The position numbers were made by a program, and so were the translations under genes. The notes beneath the pieces were generated by a model. It saw only the letters and a list, made by a program, of their open reading frames with translations. It had not been told where the DNA came from and did not search any database. DNA of 64,000 nucleotides, taken from positions 124,001 to 188,000 of the forward strand of contig JAEWPC010000011.1 of NCBI GenBank assembly GCA_023460795.1. Direction: 5' to 3'. Shown piece after piece: positions 8,412 through 17,476 of the stretch (position 1 is its first letter; the number at the start of each line of letters is the position of its first letter). Source of the stretch: Bacillota bacterium. Its GTDB lineage: Bacteria > Bacillota > Bacilli > Paenibacillales > Paenibacillaceae.

Positions 8412-11400
8412 ATGTTCAGAATTAATGTATTCATGCAGAGATCCCGTTGGCGCACCATCCTGCTCGCCTTGCTGCTGACATTGTCCCCCGCCGCCATCAC
8501 GAACGCTGCGCCGCTGTATCAAGACGTCCCGACATACGGCGTCGGCGTACAGCCGCATAGCATCGCCCTCGATGACTTCAACGGGGACGGCAACATGGAC
8601 TCGGCCGTCGCGAATGCCGGGGCCGGCACCGTATCTGTCTCCCTAGGGGAAGGAGACGGCACATTCGCCGGAGCGATCGACTACCCGGTTGGCTCAGGAC
8701 CCTACGCCATCATAGCAGGCCAGTTCAATACCGCCGTCGACTTCGTGCCGGACCTCGTCGTCGCCAACGCAACGGGTTCCAGCTTATCGGTTTTGCTCGG
8801 CAACGGGGACGGAACGTTCGCCGCCGCGGTCGCTTACGGAACCGGCTCTGGATCGGTACCCGTCGACTTTGACACCGGCTCGTTTAACGGGGATACGTAT
8901 ATCGACCTCGTCGTCGCCGACGACTCCGGCAATGTCACCGTCATGCTCGGAGACGGGAGTGGCGCGCTAACGATGGGAGCCAGCTATGCGGCGGGCGCGA
9001 ATCCGCGCTCGATCGCAAGCACCGACTTCGATGGCGACGGCCGATCCGATATCGCAGCCGCCAGCTACTCGTCCAAGGATATTACGGTAATGTTCGGCAA
9101 CGGAGACGGAACGTTCGTCCTAGGCGGAGCGCTTCCGCTGCAATACTCGCCCGTCTCGCTGGCGGTCGGCGACTTCGACGACGATGGCCAGCCGGATCTC
9201 GTCGCCGGCACGCTGCAGTCGACCTCGGTGCTGTTGAACGACGGACTCGGCGGGTTTGGAGCGGAGATCCAGAACGCCGCGGACTCGCCGGCCTATACGG
9301 TCTTCGCCGTGGACTTCGACGGGGACGGCATCAAGGACGTTGCCGGCGCGGATTACAACTTCCACGGTATCAATCTGTGGCTCGGCAACGGAGACGGCAC
9401 GTTGCGGTCCGCTATCTCTTACGCCGCCGATATGCGGACGGCCGCGCTCGCGGCTGCGGATATCGATAACGACGGCCGCGTCGACTTCGTCGCAGCGAGC
9501 GAGAACGCCGGCAACCTGGCCGTGCTTATCGCCGCCGCGGACGGATTCCTACAGGCACCTCGCGCCTATCCGAACGCCGGCACTCCCGCAGATCAAATCG
9601 CCGCCGACTTCAACGGCGACGGCATTCCCGATCTCGCGACGACGCTCGACTCGCTAGGCTTCGTCACGATCATGCTCGGCAACGCCGACGGGTCGCTCTC
9701 TCCGCAAGGCAATCGCTCCGCCGGTGCGGGGGCGAACGCGATCGCGGCCGGCCGCTTCGATGCCGGTCCGACGATCGATCTCGCCGTCGTGAACGAGAAC
9801 GCGAGCACCGTATCGGTATTTCTCGGCAACGGCGACGGCACCTTCGGGGCGAGAACCGACTATATACTCGGGTTGACCGGCTCCTTCCCGAGTGCGATCG
9901 CCGTCGATGACTTCGACGGGGATGGCTACGATGACTTCGCGATCGCCTCATCCTCGTACCACATCGTCGAGACGTACCGGGCCGATTCGAGCGGTTCGGG
10001 AGTATTCGGCGGAAGCAACTCTTACATGGTCGGCCAACGGCCAACCGGCATATCGTCCGGCGATTTCAACGCCGACGGTCTTCCGGACCTCGCGGTCACC
10101 GGTTACGATTCGAACGACGTAAGCATCCTTCTGGGCGATACCGCGAACCCGGGCGTATTCGGAACAGCTGTCGCATACTCGGTCGGGAATGCGCCGACGG
10201 CGATCGTCTCCGGACTGTTCAACGGGGACGCCGCGCTCGATCTCGCGGTCGCGAACAGCGGCGACGGCACGGTGACGCTGCTCGTCGGCGCGGGCGACGG
10301 CACGTTCGCGACCGGTGCGACAGCCGCGGTCGGCGGGAATCCGGTAGCGATGGTCGTCGGGCAATACGATGACAAGACTGGATTCGATCTCGCGGTTGCC
10401 AATAAGCAGAGCAATTCCGTCACGCTGCTGCTCGGACGCGGCGACGGCACGTTCGCGCAAGGCGACTCGCTGTTCACCGGAAGGTTCTCCGCTCCGATGT
10501 CTATCGTCGCCGCGGACTTCGATGGCGACGGCAAGCCGGAGCTGTCCGTGGCGAACAGCAACTGGCGGACGATCGCGGTGTATTCGCCGATCTCGGACAG
10601 AGGCGTCCTCTCCTTCTCCGCTGCCTCCGCTTCCGTAGCCGAGAACGCCGGCAGCGCCTCGATCACGGTAACCCGAACGGGCGGAGCCGGCACGACGAGC
10701 ATCCGGTACGGGACGACGGGCGGCAACGCCGTAGCAGGCGTTGATTATACGTCGGTCGCCGGAAAACTTGTGTTCCATGAAGGCGAGACGAGCAAGTCCA
10801 TCACGATTCCGATTAACGACGATTCCTCCGAAGACGGCGATCTGAGCTTCCTCGTCGCGCTGAGCGATCCGCTCCCCGGCTCCTCGCTCGGCGCCCATAC
10901 GATCATGTCGCTCACGATTACGGACGACGAGTCGGAAGCGCAACAGCCCTCCGATCCGTCTGACCCGATTGATCCGAGCAATCCTTCGTATCCGATCAAT
11001 CCTTCGTATCCGACCGGACCTGCGTCGAGCCATCCGGCCACAACGACTCCGCAAGAGCCGACTAAGCCGGAACAGCCGCCTGCCGCCGAGAAGCCGTCCT
11101 TCACGGACATCGCCGGCCATTGGGGCGAGGCTGCGATACTGGACGCTGCTGCAGCAGGCTGGGCTCATGGTTATCCCGACCGCACGTTCCAACCGAACCG
11201 CGCGGTGACGCGGGCAGAGTTCGCAGTCATGCTCGCCCAGGTGCTCGGGCTTGAGGGCGAAGGCGCGGCTCTGACGTTCGCCGATATCGACGACATCGGC
11301 GATTGGGCGATCCCCGCGATTGGACGCGGCGTTCAAGCCGGCATCATTCGCGGCTATCCGAACGGCACCTTCCAACCCGATCGGCTCATCTCTCGCGTCG

Positions 11401-11630
11401 AGATGGCGAAGATGCTCGAGACGCTATACAAAGGCGGCGTCCCTGCGGCCGAACGAACCGGCTTCGCGGACGACGAAGACATTCCCGCATGGGCTCGAGG
11501 CGCAGTCGAAGCCGGGCGCGTGAACGGGATTATCCGCGGCAGAGGCGACAACCGCTTCGTGCCGGACGGATTGGCAACCCGCGCCGAGGCGGTCACCTTG
11601 CTTCAGAACCTGCGCCGACTGTTGGATTGA
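8412..11630 (+). CDS. Secreted FG-GAP / Calx-beta / SLH surface protein
   Basis: A 1072-residue exported protein. A signal peptide (basic RSRWR, hydrophobic core, cleavage near TNAAP) covers about residues 1-35. Fourteen FG-GAP/VCBS repeats follow (about residues 36-730), each near 50 residues with a DxDGDGxxD calcium loop; fourteen repeats fit two seven-bladed propellers. A Calx-beta domain lies at about 735-845 and a Pro/Ser linker at about 846-893. Three SLH domains at about 895-1072 would hold the protein on secondary cell wall polymer. Several loops are degenerate. The start follows GGAGGAG. Transcription probably depends on the neighbouring two-component system. The ligand is unknown. 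Confidence 0.92.
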   Translation: MFRINVFMQRSRWRTILLALLLTLSPAAITNAAPLYQDVPTYGVGVQPHSIALDDFNGDGNMDSAVANAGAGTVSVSLGEGDGTFAGAIDYPVGSGPYAIIAGQFNTAVDFVPDLVVANATGSSLSVLLGNGDGTFAAAVAYGTGSGSVPVDFDTGSFNGDTYIDLVVADDSGNVTVMLGDGSGALTMGASYAAGANPRSIASTDFDGDGRSDIAAASYSSKDITVMFGNGDGTFVLGGALPLQYSPVSLAVGDFDDDGQPDLVAGTLQSTSVLLNDGLGGFGAEIQNAADSPAYTVFAVDFDGDGIKDVAGADYNFHGINLWLGNGDGTLRSAISYAADMRTAALAAADIDNDGRVDFVAASENAGNLAVLIAAADGFLQAPRAYPNAGTPADQIAADFNGDGIPDLATTLDSLGFVTIMLGNADGSLSPQGNRSAGAGANAIAAGRFDAGPTIDLAVVNENASTVSVFLGNGDGTFGARTDYILGLTGSFPSAIAVDDFDGDGYDDFAIASSSYHIVETYRADSSGSGVFGGSNSYMVGQRPTGISSGDFNADGLPDLAVTGYDSNDVSILLGDTANPGVFGTAVAYSVGNAPTAIVSGLFNGDAALDLAVANSGDGTVTLLVGAGDGTFATGATAAVGGNPVAMVVGQYDDKTGFDLAVANKQSNSVTLLLGRGDGTFAQGDSLFTGRFSAPMSIVAADFDGDGKPELSVANSNWRTIAVYSPISDRGVLSFSAASASVAENAGSASITVTRTGGAGTTSIRYGTTGGNAVAGVDYTSVAGKLVFHEGETSKSITIPINDDSSEDGDLSFLVALSDPLPGSSLGAHTIMSLTITDDESEAQQPSDPSDPIDPSNPSYPINPSYPTGPASSHPATTTPQEPTKPEQPPAAEKPSFTDIAGHWGEAAILDAAAAGWAHGYPDRTFQPNRAVTRAEFAVMLAQVLGLEGEGAALTFADIDDIGDWAIPAIGRGVQAGIIRGYPNGTFQPDRLISRVEMAKMLETLYKGGVPAAERTGFADDEDIPAWARGAVEAGRVNGIIRGRGDNRFVPDGLATRAEAVTLLQNLRRLLD

Positions 11631-11675
11631 AACCCACTGGCTTCAACCCGGATTATGTTGTCCCGCCCGAACCAT

Positions 11676-11730
11676 AAAAAAAGGGGTTGTTCCCGAAGTC
11701 ATCGCAAGATGACTGGGGAACAACCCCTTC
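11676..11730 (-). terminator. Terminator of the purine permease gene
   Basis: Long near-perfect stem (arms 11681-11694 and 11715-11729, GGGGTTGTTCCC type) with an inner hairpin. On the minus strand it is followed by a seven-T tail. Confidence 0.85.
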
Positions 11731-11744
11731 TTCAATTGGTTGGT

Positions 11745-13136
11745 TTAACCCTGCGACCCGATGAACGCGTAGCGCGCGATGACCAGGATCGCGAGGATCC
11801 ACATGAGCCAGTGAACTTTGTGCGATTTGTTGCCGGCCAGATTCGCCACAGTCGCGAGCAGAACGTACGATACGATGCCGAACGAGATGCCGTTAGCGAT
11901 ATTGTACGTGAAAGGCATAAGAGCGATCGTCAAGAACGCCGGAATGCCGATGACGTAATCCGAGAAGTCGATTTCTTTGATCGTTTGGATCATCAATACG
12001 CCGACGATGATCAGCGCTGCGCTAGTCGCCGAGGACGGAACCAGAAGCGCAAGCGGAGCGAGGAACAGCGCAAGAAGGAAGAATACGCCCGTCGTTACGG
12101 AAGTCAGACCGGAGCGGCCGCCTTCCGCGATGCCGGCGCTGGATTCAACGTACGCCGTTACCGTGCTCGTACCGAGCATGGCGCCGCCGCTGACCGCTAC
12201 CGCGTCTACGAACATCGCTTTGCCGACGCGTTTCTTGCCTTCGTCTTTGTTCTTGAAGAAGCCAGCGCGGTTAGCCGTACCTACCAGCGTGCCGAACGTA
12301 TCGAACAACTCGACGAACGTGAACGTCGCGATTGCCGTCAGCAAACCGGTGGTAAGCAGATCAGCGAAGTCGAAGTCCCAGAAGTTCAATTGATCGAATT
12401 GCGGTGCCCAGTCGGCGCCCTTGAGCGAATCGAGGTTCGTGACATCGACGCCGGGGATCATGCCGATCAGCGTCGTAAGCACGATGCCGACCAGAATCGC
12501 GCCGCGGACTTTAAGCACCATCAGTACCGCGATGATCGCGAGACCGACGATCGTCAGCCATACGTTCGCGTTCTCCAGGTTGCCCATGTGGAATACCGTA
12601 TCGGAGCCGCCGAGATCTTGGAAGCTGCCGTTGGATTGAACCCAGCCTTCGATGCTGACCGTCAGCACGCCGCTGTTCTTGAGGCCGATGATCGCGATGA
12701 ACAAACCGATACCGACCGTGATCGCGTGCTTGAGGCTGTCCGGAATGGCCACGATCAGCATTTGACGGATTTGAGTCAACGTAAGGATCAAGAAAATAAC
12801 ACCCGAGATGAATACCGCTGCAAGCCCCATCGACGGAGAAATCGGACTATCGGTCGCTTGCGAAGCGATAATCGTCGTCGCGAAGAACGCATTCAGACCC
12901 ATGCCTGGCGCAAGCGCCACGGGGAAGTTAACGAACAAACCCATTGCAATCGTAAAAATACCGGCAGCGAGCGCCGTGGCGAGGAATACGCCGTAAGGAT
13001 CGAGAAGGCCTTCTCCTCCGAGAATCATCGGGTTGACTGCCAAGATGTACGCCATTGTCATAAAAGTCGTTAAACCAGCCATGATTTCTGTGCGTACGTT
13101 AGAACCTAGTTCTTTCAGCTTAAAGAAACGTTCCAT
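11745..13136 (-). CDS. pbuG: NCS2 family guanine/hypoxanthine permease
   Basis: An AzgA-type NCS2 purine:proton symporter of 463 residues with about 12-14 membrane segments. Typical stretches are GLTTFMTMAYILAVNP near the N-terminus, GTSTVTAYVESSAGIAEGGRSGLTSV and TFVELFDTFGTLVGTANRAG. The longer reading frame to 13199 would run into the riboswitch terminator, so the ATG at 13136 (MERFFKLKELG) behind GGGAGAG is chosen. Control by a guanine-class riboswitch and PurR boxes supports guanine/hypoxanthine uptake. PbuG versus PbuO cannot be separated by eye. Confidence 0.9.
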   Translation of the reverse strand: MERFFKLKELGSNVRTEIMAGLTTFMTMAYILAVNPMILGGEGLLDPYGVFLATALAAGIFTIAMGLFVNFPVALAPGMGLNAFFATTIIASQATDSPISPSMGLAAVFISGVIFLILTLTQIRQMLIVAIPDSLKHAITVGIGLFIAIIGLKNSGVLTVSIEGWVQSNGSFQDLGGSDTVFHMGNLENANVWLTIVGLAIIAVLMVLKVRGAILVGIVLTTLIGMIPGVDVTNLDSLKGADWAPQFDQLNFWDFDFADLLTTGLLTAIATFTFVELFDTFGTLVGTANRAGFFKNKDEGKKRVGKAMFVDAVAVSGGAMLGTSTVTAYVESSAGIAEGGRSGLTSVTTGVFFLLALFLAPLALLVPSSATSAALIIVGVLMIQTIKEIDFSDYVIGIPAFLTIALMPFTYNIANGISFGIVSYVLLATVANLAGNKSHKVHWLMWILAILVIARYAFIGSQG

Positions 13137-13197
13137 AGTTTCGACAAGCTCTCCCTTCAATTGGTGAGTTGATGGTGAAAACCAAGGCATAACATAC

Positions 13198-13229
13198 AAA
13201 AAACCTAGAAGATTGTTCCTCTAGGTTCC
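13198..13229 (-). terminator. Expression-platform terminator of the permease riboswitch
   Basis: Minus strand AACCTAGA / TCTAGGTT stem followed by six T. It lies between the aptamer and the permease start. Confidence 0.85.
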
Positions 13230-13290
13230 GCACAACTGGGAAAAATCATACAGAAAGAGCGCGCGCTGCTCCCTATGTACTCTTCTTCCA

Positions 13291-13362
13291 CTTCCCGTAG
13301 CCAGATCATTTGCGGTGACCTCGTAGAAACTTCCGGGCCAATTCCCGGAATTATACGAAAAG
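13291..13362 (-). promoter_or_regulatory. Guanine-class purine riboswitch (permease)
   Basis: Conserved purine aptamer core on the minus strand: CGTATAATTCCGGGAA, GAAGTTTCTACG and the P3 loop, closing with GGCTACGG. The C at the specificity position indicates guanine/hypoxanthine. P1 is CGTA/TACG extended by wobble pairs. Confidence 0.92.
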
Positions 13363-13388
13363 ACATATTCAGTTGTCGATACACTCTC

Positions 13389-13467
13389 ATTCTAGGACCG
13401 GCGTCGGTACCTGTCAATTATTATTTACGAACTTGAAAACGCTTCAATATTCTGATTGTTCGGGTTT
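13389..13467 (-). promoter_or_regulatory. Promoter and paired PurR boxes of the permease gene
   Basis: The minus strand has -35 TTGACA (13417-13412), a 17-base spacer and -10 TAGAAT (13394-13389). Upstream lie two opposed PurR-like boxes, 13423-13435 (ATTTACGAACTTG, plus) and 13455-13467 (AAACCCGAACAAT, minus), again 19 bases apart as at purE. The interval 13468-13555 shows nothing recognisable. Confidence 0.72.
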
Positions 13468-13555
13468 TGTATCTATTTCGACCGATTTCCTCCTTTTTCG
13501 CTACAGTCTCGAAGTTCTCTTATCTCGCCTGATCTCACTATCGGATGTAGAAACC

Positions 13556-13590
13556 GAAAAACGCGAATGAACGAAATCGTTCATTCGCGT
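13556..13590 (-). terminator. Terminator of the decarboxylase-chemoreceptor operon
   Basis: Perfect 14-bp stem (arms 13561-13574 and 13577-13590, ACGCGAATGAACGA type). On the minus strand it is followed by TTTTTCGGTTT. Confidence 0.85.
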
Positions 13591-13636
13591 CTCCCGGTAC
13601 GTTGCGCATTTAAGGGGATGGCCGGTTGTCCGGCCG

Positions 13637-15379
13637 TTACAATTTGAATTTCGTGATGGAGCCTTGCAGTTCTATGGACAGATTGGACAATTCGCCGATC
13701 GTGGTAGAGACCTCTTGAACGGCGGCGCTTTGCTGCTGAGCCGCGGCGGCCACTTCCTGGAAGCCCGCAGCCTGATCTTCCGTAATGCCGGAAATATTCT
13801 CCATGGCCCCCGAGAGTTTGATGAACGATTGTTTAAACCCGAACAACGCTTCCGACAACCGATCCGTTCGATACGAATAATCGGAGATGCCTTCCTGGAT
13901 TTCCTTGAAATTCGCATAAGTGCCGCTGATCCATTGGTGCCCTTGATCCACCGCTACATAACCCTCCGCCACCCGGTCGATCACCTGCATGCTGTTCTCC
14001 TGGGTTCCCGTAATCAGCTCGGCGATCGATTTCGCCGCATGGGAAGATTGCTCCGCAAGCTTTCTTACTTCGCCGGCGACGACGGCAAAGCCTCGCCCCT
14101 GCTCGCCGACTCTGGCCGCTTCAATCGCCGCGTTCAGCGCGAGCAAGTTCGTTTGCTCCGAAATATCGGTGATCATATGAATAATCTCGCCGATTTCCTT
14201 GGAACGCTCTCCCAGCCTTTCGGCCGCTTCCCGGGAATGCAGCATGACGTTGCGCAGCACCTCGATCTGCTGCAGCGTCTGCTCGACCAGTCGCTGCCCT
14301 TCTTCGGACCGAAGCTTGACTTTATGGGACATTTCTTTCATCCCGTCTACCTCTGTCGACACTTCCTCCAATTCGGAATCCATGTCGCCGATCGTCGAAG
14401 CGCTGCCGGCGATGCTGCCGACCACATCGGTGATGCCGTCCGACATCTTATTCATGGACAAGGCGATTTCCCCCGAGCTCTCGCTCGTCTCGCCCGCGGA
14501 TTGATGCAGCGTTCGGCTCGTTCCGGCAATCTGCTCGGAAGTGCTGGAAATTTGCCTGATCAAATCCCGAAGGTTGTCTCCCATTACCCGGAATGACTTC
14601 GCCAGCTTGCCGATTTCGTCTTGCCGATTCAGCTCGATGCGATCTCGCAGATCGCCCGAAGACACTTTCTCGGTAACCTTCATCAGTTCGCGCAGCGGTT
14701 TCGTCACGATTCTGCTGATAAACAATGCGGTCAACACCCCAACGATCAGTACAATCGCCGTAATGGTGGAGGTTGTCCAGGATATCTTCGACGAAGTTTC
14801 CGGAATCACGGATGCTTCCAAGTCGATGCCGAGCAGCGTATGGCTTTCGCCTTGCTCGTTCTTGAGCGGCAGGAAGATCGACTTATGTATCCCGTATTCG
14901 TCCTTATAGATCCCGCTTATGATGGCTTTGTCCCCGACTAGCGCTTCCTTCATTTCAGGAGTGAAAGGATACGGGGTCCCGAAATCGTCCGGTACGCCGG
15001 AAAGCACGTCGATGTGTTCCTCTCCTCCGTTGTTCGACAGCATGTACACATTTTCCAAACCGTGTTCTTGCTTCAACGTCTCCAGCGCTTGCTTGATTTG
15101 GACGTACGACTCGGATTCCGCCGATTCGATGGGCGAATCGAAGCCCGGAATGGCAGCTACCTTCTGATAGGCCATTTGAATATCGGTGTTCAGGCGAAGA
15201 TCGAATTGCTCCAGAAGTTTGCTAGTCAACTGCCGGTTAACGATCTGAGCCGATCCCGCGAAAGCGCCACAGGTTAGAAGCACAAGAAGAATAATGCTTA
15301 CGACAATTTTGACCGAAAGATGGCGGGTGAACCATTGCCCAATCCGTTTAGCGAACGTTCGATCTTGCGCTTCCGACAC
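13637..15379 (-). CDS. Methyl-accepting chemotaxis protein
   Basis: Chemoreceptor of 580 residues. TM1 is near residues 24-46, followed by an extracytoplasmic ligand domain (about 47-190, Cache-like by length and the FLPLKNEQGESHTLLGIDLE stretch) and TM2 near 193-213. A HAMP domain carries SRIVTKPLRELMKVTEKVSSGD. The signalling tip contains EISEQTNLLALNAAIEAARVGEQGRGFAVVA-type sequence. A GTG start at 15379 follows GGGAGGG and lies inside the end of the decarboxylase gene (32-base overlap), so the two are co-transcribed and coupled. A short GC hairpin follows the stop. Confidence 0.93.
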   Translation of the reverse strand: MSEAQDRTFAKRIGQWFTRHLSVKIVVSIILLVLLTCGAFAGSAQIVNRQLTSKLLEQFDLRLNTDIQMAYQKVAAIPGFDSPIESAESESYVQIKQALETLKQEHGLENVYMLSNNGGEEHIDVLSGVPDDFGTPYPFTPEMKEALVGDKAIISGIYKDEYGIHKSIFLPLKNEQGESHTLLGIDLEASVIPETSSKISWTTSTITAIVLIVGVLTALFISRIVTKPLRELMKVTEKVSSGDLRDRIELNRQDEIGKLAKSFRVMGDNLRDLIRQISSTSEQIAGTSRTLHQSAGETSESSGEIALSMNKMSDGITDVVGSIAGSASTIGDMDSELEEVSTEVDGMKEMSHKVKLRSEEGQRLVEQTLQQIEVLRNVMLHSREAAERLGERSKEIGEIIHMITDISEQTNLLALNAAIEAARVGEQGRGFAVVAGEVRKLAEQSSHAAKSIAELITGTQENSMQVIDRVAEGYVAVDQGHQWISGTYANFKEIQEGISDYSYRTDRLSEALFGFKQSFIKLSGAMENISGITEDQAAGFQEVAAAAQQQSAAVQEVSTTIGELSNLSIELQGSITKFKL

Positions 15380-17051
15380 TAATCGTCCCTCCCATGTCCG
15401 TTGGAATATCGATATTTTCGTACACTTGCGCGATCTTCTCTTTCAAGTAACGAACGATTTCGTTCACGTGCTCCGTTTGCGTATAGGGCGATATGGCGAA
15501 AAATTTCGACGCGTACAGCACGGCTTGGCCGTCGTCCGCCGTCTTGACGATCAAATGCTTCTTCGTGTCGCCGAAGAACATTCGGTCGCGGTGTTGTCCG
15601 AGCAGTTCGAACAGCTTCTCGTTAAATTCGTTCGTCCTTCGTATTTCCTGCGAGGTGCAAATTCCGGACAACTCTTCCCGGAAGGACGGTCCGCCTTCGG
15701 GATAAATACGGAACAACGTGATGATGCCCGGATTGTCCGGATTGACGATAACCGCTTCTGGAATATGCGCGCTAAGCTCTCTCCGGAAAGCCAGATTCAC
15801 GTCGACGAACTGGGCAAGCAATCTCCTGTAGCCTTCGGCGCCGAACGCGAGAAGCGCGCTGTACATACTGATGGAACTGGCCATTCGGGAGCATTCAAGC
15901 GTATATCCCGTATGATATTGACCGTAACCGCGATGGCCGACATAAGGCGTTTCGTCCGGATCCAAATCCAGCAGCCGCAAATCCTCGGCGTCTTGTACGA
16001 GGAATAGACTCGTCAAGTACGGGGTTTGCCCGAGCTTCTGGAAGTCGAAGCAAAGCGAATCCGCCATGCCAAGGTGCGCCATTCTGCTCTGAATCGACTG
16101 TAACGCTTCCGCCGTGTCGGGTAGCAAAGAGAGAGGATTGGCGGCGAAGTCGTAATCGTTGTAGAAAGCGAAGAACCCGCCGAGCGCCGAATCCGCATGA
16201 ATATGCGGCCTTTTCAATCGGTAAGCCCGCGAAACCTCCTCCGCGGCCTCGTAAATATCCTTGACGTTGTCGATGCCCATCGCGTCCGTCGTCCCGGTCG
16301 TCGCTACGATATAGACGGGTACGCCGCCATCATGGATAACGCGAGCCATTTGTCTGCGCAAGTCGGCCACGTCCATCGAACTGTCGGGAAGGGTTCGGAT
16401 CTTGACTAGATTGCTCGTGCCGAGCCCCGTCGCTTCCATCGACTTGAACAAGCTGTAATGGGCCGCCTCGGAACAGAACGCGAACAGGCGATCAGGCACC
16501 CCATTAATCCTAGCGTCCGGAGCCTGTTTGCTGATGGCGATCCGCAATCCGTTGAATATGGCCCCCTGTCCGCCCCACGTCGTATAACCCCCGCTTCGCA
16601 ACGCATCGTAACCGGCCAGCTTGGACATCATTCCGATCACTTTCACTTCCGCCTCGGCACCGGCCGGCCCGTAGACGTCCCATAAATTGTTGCCGTTCAC
16701 CATGAAGGCCGCGACCATCCCGACGATGCCCGGAATGCTAGCCATCGGCAAGATGTTCGTCAGAAAATACTTCGTGTGGTACGGATGCGCGTGCAACAAC
16801 TCGAGTAACTTCTCTCCCACTTCTTCCATGGGCACGCCTTGCTCGGGAATTTCGCTAGCCAGCAACAGATCGCTGTAAAATCTCGCGGAACGTATTTTCG
16901 TTCCCTTCAGGTTGACGTTGTCCGGATCTTTCAAAGCATCCGCGCCTTCCAGTATTTGCCCGATGAGCTTCATCATAAGCTCTCGTTTTTCCGGATTCCC
17001 GTCATCGCTCGGAAACCATTGTCTCACGTCGGGCGCAATCCCACTCATCAT
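15348..17051 (-). CDS. Group II PLP-dependent amino acid decarboxylase
   Basis: A 567-residue fold-type I PLP enzyme of the glutamate/tyrosine/aspartate decarboxylase superfamily. The predicted PLP lysine is Lys339 in DFQKLGQTPY and the PLP-nitrogen Asp is Asp287 in HADSALGGF; TTGTTDAMGID is also typical. The aromatic/glutamate class motif DPHKW is replaced by DFQKLGQ, so the substrate cannot be named. The first of two adjacent ATGs (17051) follows AAAGGAAGAG; an in-frame extension to 17117 lacks a ribosome site. It overlaps the downstream chemoreceptor gene and is preceded by a c-di-GMP-I aptamer. I infer that its amine product may be the signal or metabolite tied to chemotaxis or biofilm state. 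Confidence 0.85.
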   Translation of the reverse strand: MMSGIAPDVRQWFPSDDGNPEKRELMMKLIGQILEGADALKDPDNVNLKGTKIRSARFYSDLLLASEIPEQGVPMEEVGEKLLELLHAHPYHTKYFLTNILPMASIPGIVGMVAAFMVNGNNLWDVYGPAGAEAEVKVIGMMSKLAGYDALRSGGYTTWGGQGAIFNGLRIAISKQAPDARINGVPDRLFAFCSEAAHYSLFKSMEATGLGTSNLVKIRTLPDSSMDVADLRRQMARVIHDGGVPVYIVATTGTTDAMGIDNVKDIYEAAEEVSRAYRLKRPHIHADSALGGFFAFYNDYDFAANPLSLLPDTAEALQSIQSRMAHLGMADSLCFDFQKLGQTPYLTSLFLVQDAEDLRLLDLDPDETPYVGHRGYGQYHTGYTLECSRMASSISMYSALLAFGAEGYRRLLAQFVDVNLAFRRELSAHIPEAVIVNPDNPGIITLFRIYPEGGPSFREELSGICTSQEIRRTNEFNEKLFELLGQHRDRMFFGDTKKHLIVKTADDGQAVLYASKFFAISPYTQTEHVNEIVRYLKEKIAQVYENIDIPTDMGGTISVGSARSNVR

Positions 17052-17238
17052 TCTCTTCCTTTCTGTCGCAATATGTATTTTTAATCGGCTATGTCTTCTG
17101 CTAGGAAGCGAAGTCATGATGGCGACAGCCGGATTAAACGGGAGAACGCGAGTAGTGGTGACCCGGCGCTGTTGCAGGCAACAAAAAAAGCGCCGTACGA
17201 TTGCCCGCTAAAGGTAATTGTTCGCCGCTTCATGCGTG

Positions 17239-17316
17239 TGCAGCTGGCTGACATTTCTCTGAGAAAGAAGTAGTCCCTTTAGCTTTGCGTCACTACTTTT
17301 CAGTAGTTTTGCCGAT
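17239..17316 (-). promoter_or_regulatory. Cyclic di-GMP-I (GEMM-I) riboswitch before the decarboxylase
   Basis: The minus strand shows the class I core: GGCAAA, a P2 hairpin ACTACTGAAAAGTAGT with GAAA-type loop, the hallmark GACGCAAAGC, AGGGACTAC, a P3 hairpin (TTTCTCAGAGAAA) and GTCAGCCAG. The 3' part of P1 is less clear. Between it and the gene (17052-17238) are a T7 tract and competing pairings: CGGGCAA with TTGCCTG, and GGCGC with GCGCC. These could form the switch. Confidence 0.8.
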
Positions 17317-17431
17317 TCCGAATATCCAGTTGTGAAAGAACAATGTCGAAAGAACGAACGTATGAAACCCATAGTTTTCCTTTCTTCGACGACATTATCT
17401 TACAATTCTTTGGCAGATTAATCAACAAATA

Positions 17432-17466
17432 TTAAAAAAGGTTCTCCCTGGGTAGGGAGAACCTTG
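17432..17466 (-). terminator. guaA terminator
   Basis: AAGGTTCTCCCT / AGGGAGAACCTT stem followed on the minus strand by TTTTTTAATATTT. Confidence 0.88.
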
Positions 17467-17476
17467 ATTGACTCGT

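Noticed and set aside
9948..11375. A 475-codon minus-strand frame opposite the FG-GAP protein
   Set aside because: Composition is Arg-rich and repetitive, mirroring the repeats on the other strand; no start signal.
11655..13073. A 472-codon plus-strand frame opposite the purine permease
   Set aside because: Highly charged low-complexity product, antisense to a clear membrane transporter gene, no ribosome site.
17162..17212. Plus-strand terminator within the decarboxylase leader
   Set aside because: GGCGC...GCGCC with an inner GTTGC/GCAAC hairpin has its T/A run inside the loop, and no plus-strand gene ends nearby; it is more likely part of the minus-strand riboswitch platform.
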